From Actinomycetes bacterium (GTDB lineage Bacteria; Actinomycetota; Actinomycetes; Actinomycetales; Dermabacteraceae), in the NCBI GenBank assembly GCA_023389045.1, contig JAEWEZ010000071.1, positions 1-21,588 of the forward strand: a stretch of DNA of 21,588 nt, read 5' to 3'. Each line of letters starts with the position of its first letter. The first letter of the stretch is position 1. Positions 19,789 to 21,588 of this stretch are shown in pieces. The position numbers and the translations under genes are program-made. The notes beneath the pieces are model-generated. The model was not told the DNA's origin, did not search any database, and saw nothing but the letters and a program-made list of their open reading frames with translations.

Positions 19789-21588
19789 GTGGAGTTCCAG
19801 TTCACTACCCGCTCGCAGGAGGCCGTGACCGCTGCCGCGCAGCGTGCAGCCGAACTCGGCAACCCGCAGGTCAGCTCCCTGCACCTGCTGCAGGTACTCG
19901 CCGAGCAGCGCGATGGAATCGGCCGTGCCGTCCTCGAATCGGCGCTGGAGGGAACCGGCACCGATGCGGAGGAGATTGCCCGTCGAGCCGCTGCCGGCGT
20001 CAACGCCCTTCCGCGCGTGAGCGGCAGCAACTCCCATCCCACCTTCGTCGGCACCGGCTATGACGCCCTGGAAGTAGCCCGTCATGAAGCCGATGCCCAC
20101 CACAAGACCTACCTGTCCACCGAGCACCTCATGATCGGTATCGCGCTCGGCAAGGACGACGCCGCCCGCCTGCTGGCCTCGGCCGGAGCAAGCGCGGCTG
20201 CACTGCGCGATGCCGTAGACCGCCTGATCGGAGAGGATGCCAGCATGACCCAGAACGAGAACCAGAACCCCGAAGCGACCTTCAAGTCGCTCGAAAAGTT
20301 CGGGGTGGACCTCACCGAGCAGGCCCGCGAAGGTCGCCTGGACCCGGTGATTGGACGTGACGCCGAGATTCGTCGCGTGATCCAGGTGCTCTCTCGTCGC
20401 ACCAAGAACAACCCGGTGCTGATCGGTGAACCCGGTGTGGGTAAGACCGCCGTGGTGGAAGGCCTTGCGCAGCGGATTGTGGCCGGGGATGTTCCCGAAT
20501 CCCTGCGTGGCAAGCGCCTGATCTCCCTGGACCTGTCCTCGATGGTCGCCGGATCGAAGTTCCGCGGCGAGTTCGAGGAGCGGATGAAGGGTGTGCTCGA
20601 CGAGATCCGCACCAGCAACGGGCAGATCATCACCTTTATTGATGAGCTGCACACGGTGGTGGGCGCTGGCGGCACCGGCGACGGTGCCATGGATGCCGGC
20701 AATATGCTCAAGCCGATGCTTGCCCGCGGCGAACTGCGGATGGTTGGCGCCACCACGCTCGATGAGTACCGCGAGAACATTGAGAAGGACCCGGCGCTGG
20801 AGCGTCGCTTCCAGCAGGTTTTCGTTGGTGAGCCGAGCGTCGAGGACACCATCACCATCCTGCGCGGCCTGAAGGATAAGTACGAGGCGCACCACAAGGT
20901 CTCCATTACGGACTCTGCGCTGGTGGCGGCGGCCACCCTCTCGGATCGCTACATTTCGGGCCGGCAGCTGCCGGATAAGGCCATCGACCTGGTGGATGAG
21001 GCTGCCTCCCGGCAGCGCATGGAGCTGGACTCCTCGCCCGTGGAACTGGACATGCTGCGCCGCCAGGTGGACCGTCTGAAGATGGAGGAACTGGCTCTGC
21101 AGGGATCGGATGATCCCGGCAGCATGGTGCAGCTGCAGTCGGTGCAGTCGCAGCTTGCCGACCGCACCGAGCAGATGAATGAGCTCGCGGCTCGCTGGGA
21201 GCGGGAAAAGGCCGGGCTGAATCTCGTTGGCGATCTCAAGGCTCAGCTCGAACAGCTGCGGATGCAGGCTGATCGAGCGCAGCGTGAAGGTGACCTGACG
21301 GCCGCCTCGAAGATCCTGTACGGCGATATCCCCGCCCTCAAGCAGCAGTTGCGTGAGGCTGAGGAGGACGAAGCCGCCGGGCAGGCGGAGGAGGACCGCC
21401 CGCTGGTCTCCGATCACGTCGGTGCCGATGACATCGCCGAGGTTGTTGCCAGTTGGACCGGTATTCCGGCCGGCCGCCTGCTGCAGTCCGAAACCCAGAA
21501 GCTGCTGGAGATGGAAGACATCATCGGTAAGCGTCTGATCGGTCAGAAGCGTGCCGTGGGTGAGGTCGCCGATGCTGTGCGTCGGGCC
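19789..21588 (+). CDS. clpB: ClpB disaggregase, N-terminal 600 residues (runs off the window)
   Basis: This AAA+ chaperone rescues aggregated proteins with DnaK. The window holds codons 1-600 without a stop. Domains in order: N-terminal Clp repeat domain (about 1-145); nucleotide-binding domain 1 with Walker A GEPGVGKT (213-220), Walker B FIDE (283-286) and Arg fingers in ERRF (339-340); and the coiled-coil middle domain (about 405-525), which marks ClpB rather than ClpA or ClpC. The start of NBD2 follows. The edge falls just before its Walker A. GTG 19789 has AGGAAGGAG at 4 nt, and the product starts EFQFTTRSQEAV as the family does. Met153 follows GGAGAGG by 8 nt, placed like the internal start that gives the short ClpB form in E. 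coli. The HAIR operator upstream suggests HspR control. Confidence 0.96.
   Translation, partial: MEFQFTTRSQEAVTAAAQRAAELGNPQVSSLHLLQVLAEQRDGIGRAVLESALEGTGTDAEEIARRAAAGVNALPRVSGSNSHPTFVGTGYDALEVARHEADAHHKTYLSTEHLMIGIALGKDDAARLLASAGASAAALRDAVDRLIGEDASMTQNENQNPEATFKSLEKFGVDLTEQAREGRLDPVIGRDAEIRRVIQVLSRRTKNNPVLIGEPGVGKTAVVEGLAQRIVAGDVPESLRGKRLISLDLSSMVAGSKFRGEFEERMKGVLDEIRTSNGQIITFIDELHTVVGAGGTGDGAMDAGNMLKPMLARGELRMVGATTLDEYRENIEKDPALERRFQQVFVGEPSVEDTITILRGLKDKYEAHHKVSITDSALVAAATLSDRYISGRQLPDKAIDLVDEAASRQRMELDSSPVELDMLRRQVDRLKMEELALQGSDDPGSMVQLQSVQSQLADRTEQMNELAARWEREKAGLNLVGDLKAQLEQLRMQADRAQREGDLTAASKILYGDIPALKQQLREAEEDEAAGQAEEDRPLVSDHVGADDIAEVVASWTGIPAGRLLQSETQKLLEMEDIIGKRLIGQKRAVGEVADAVRRA

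Noticed and set aside
19603..21417. 604-codon open frame on the minus strand
   Set aside because: It is antisense to clpB. The plus strand encodes an unmistakable ClpB that starts at GTG and has no stop within the window, which is why the antisense frame looks prominent.

Overview
The window is GC-rich and tightly packed, and every recognisable protein looks actinobacterial: a kdpFABC-DE potassium operon, an MgtA-type mannosyltransferase, a clpB preceded by a HAIR (HspR-type) operator, many GTG starts, and several genes that seem to be transcribed without a leader. I read it as chromosomal DNA of a high-GC actinomycete, probably Micrococcales. The genus cannot be settled from the sequence alone. 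I see no tRNA, rRNA, CRISPR array, insertion sequence or phage gene.

Region 1 (1-7948, minus strand) is one operon for high-affinity K+ uptake. In transcript order it holds a 27-residue membrane mini-protein, kdpF, kdpA, kdpB, kdpC, kdpD and kdpE. The first four junctions are stop/start overlaps (GTGA, ATGA, TGATG), as is kdpD/kdpE (GTGA). Short gaps flank kdpC, and a GC hairpin lies between kdpC and the sensor kinase. The KdpD phospho-acceptor motif is unusual (His-Asp-Phe-Arg-Arg-Pro).

Region 2 (8100-11520) has a GDP-mannose-type glycosyltransferase, then two different class I glutamine-amidotransferase genes transcribed away from each other. The DNA between them holds a perfect 8+8 bp dyad and a 24-bp tandem duplication. 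Next comes a 77-residue two-helix membrane protein behind a long, potentially structured leader, ending at an 18-bp perfect hairpin.

Region 3 (11558-17959) is housekeeping and accessory metabolism: deoD (purine nucleoside phosphorylase), a YbjJ-like MFS exporter with an N-terminal hexapeptide repeat, yciO, a DUF952 gene, and a co-directional run of GNAT acetyltransferase, low-molecular-weight protein tyrosine phosphatase, amidase and S4-domain RNA-binding protein. Several starts here lack a Shine-Dalgarno sequence and have a -10-like hexamer 6-7 nt before the ATG. At 15060-15089 two such starts face away from each other and share the central TA of their -10 elements.

Region 4 (18003-21588) has a PrsW-family intramembrane protease gene and, divergently, clpB, which runs off the right edge. 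Their 403-bp intergenic region is rich in signals: a DnaA-box match, a 12-bp hairpin, a LacI-like palindrome, a HAIR operator with a third half-site in register, and a leader hairpin.

All calls rest on reading translations and motifs by eye. No database search was run.
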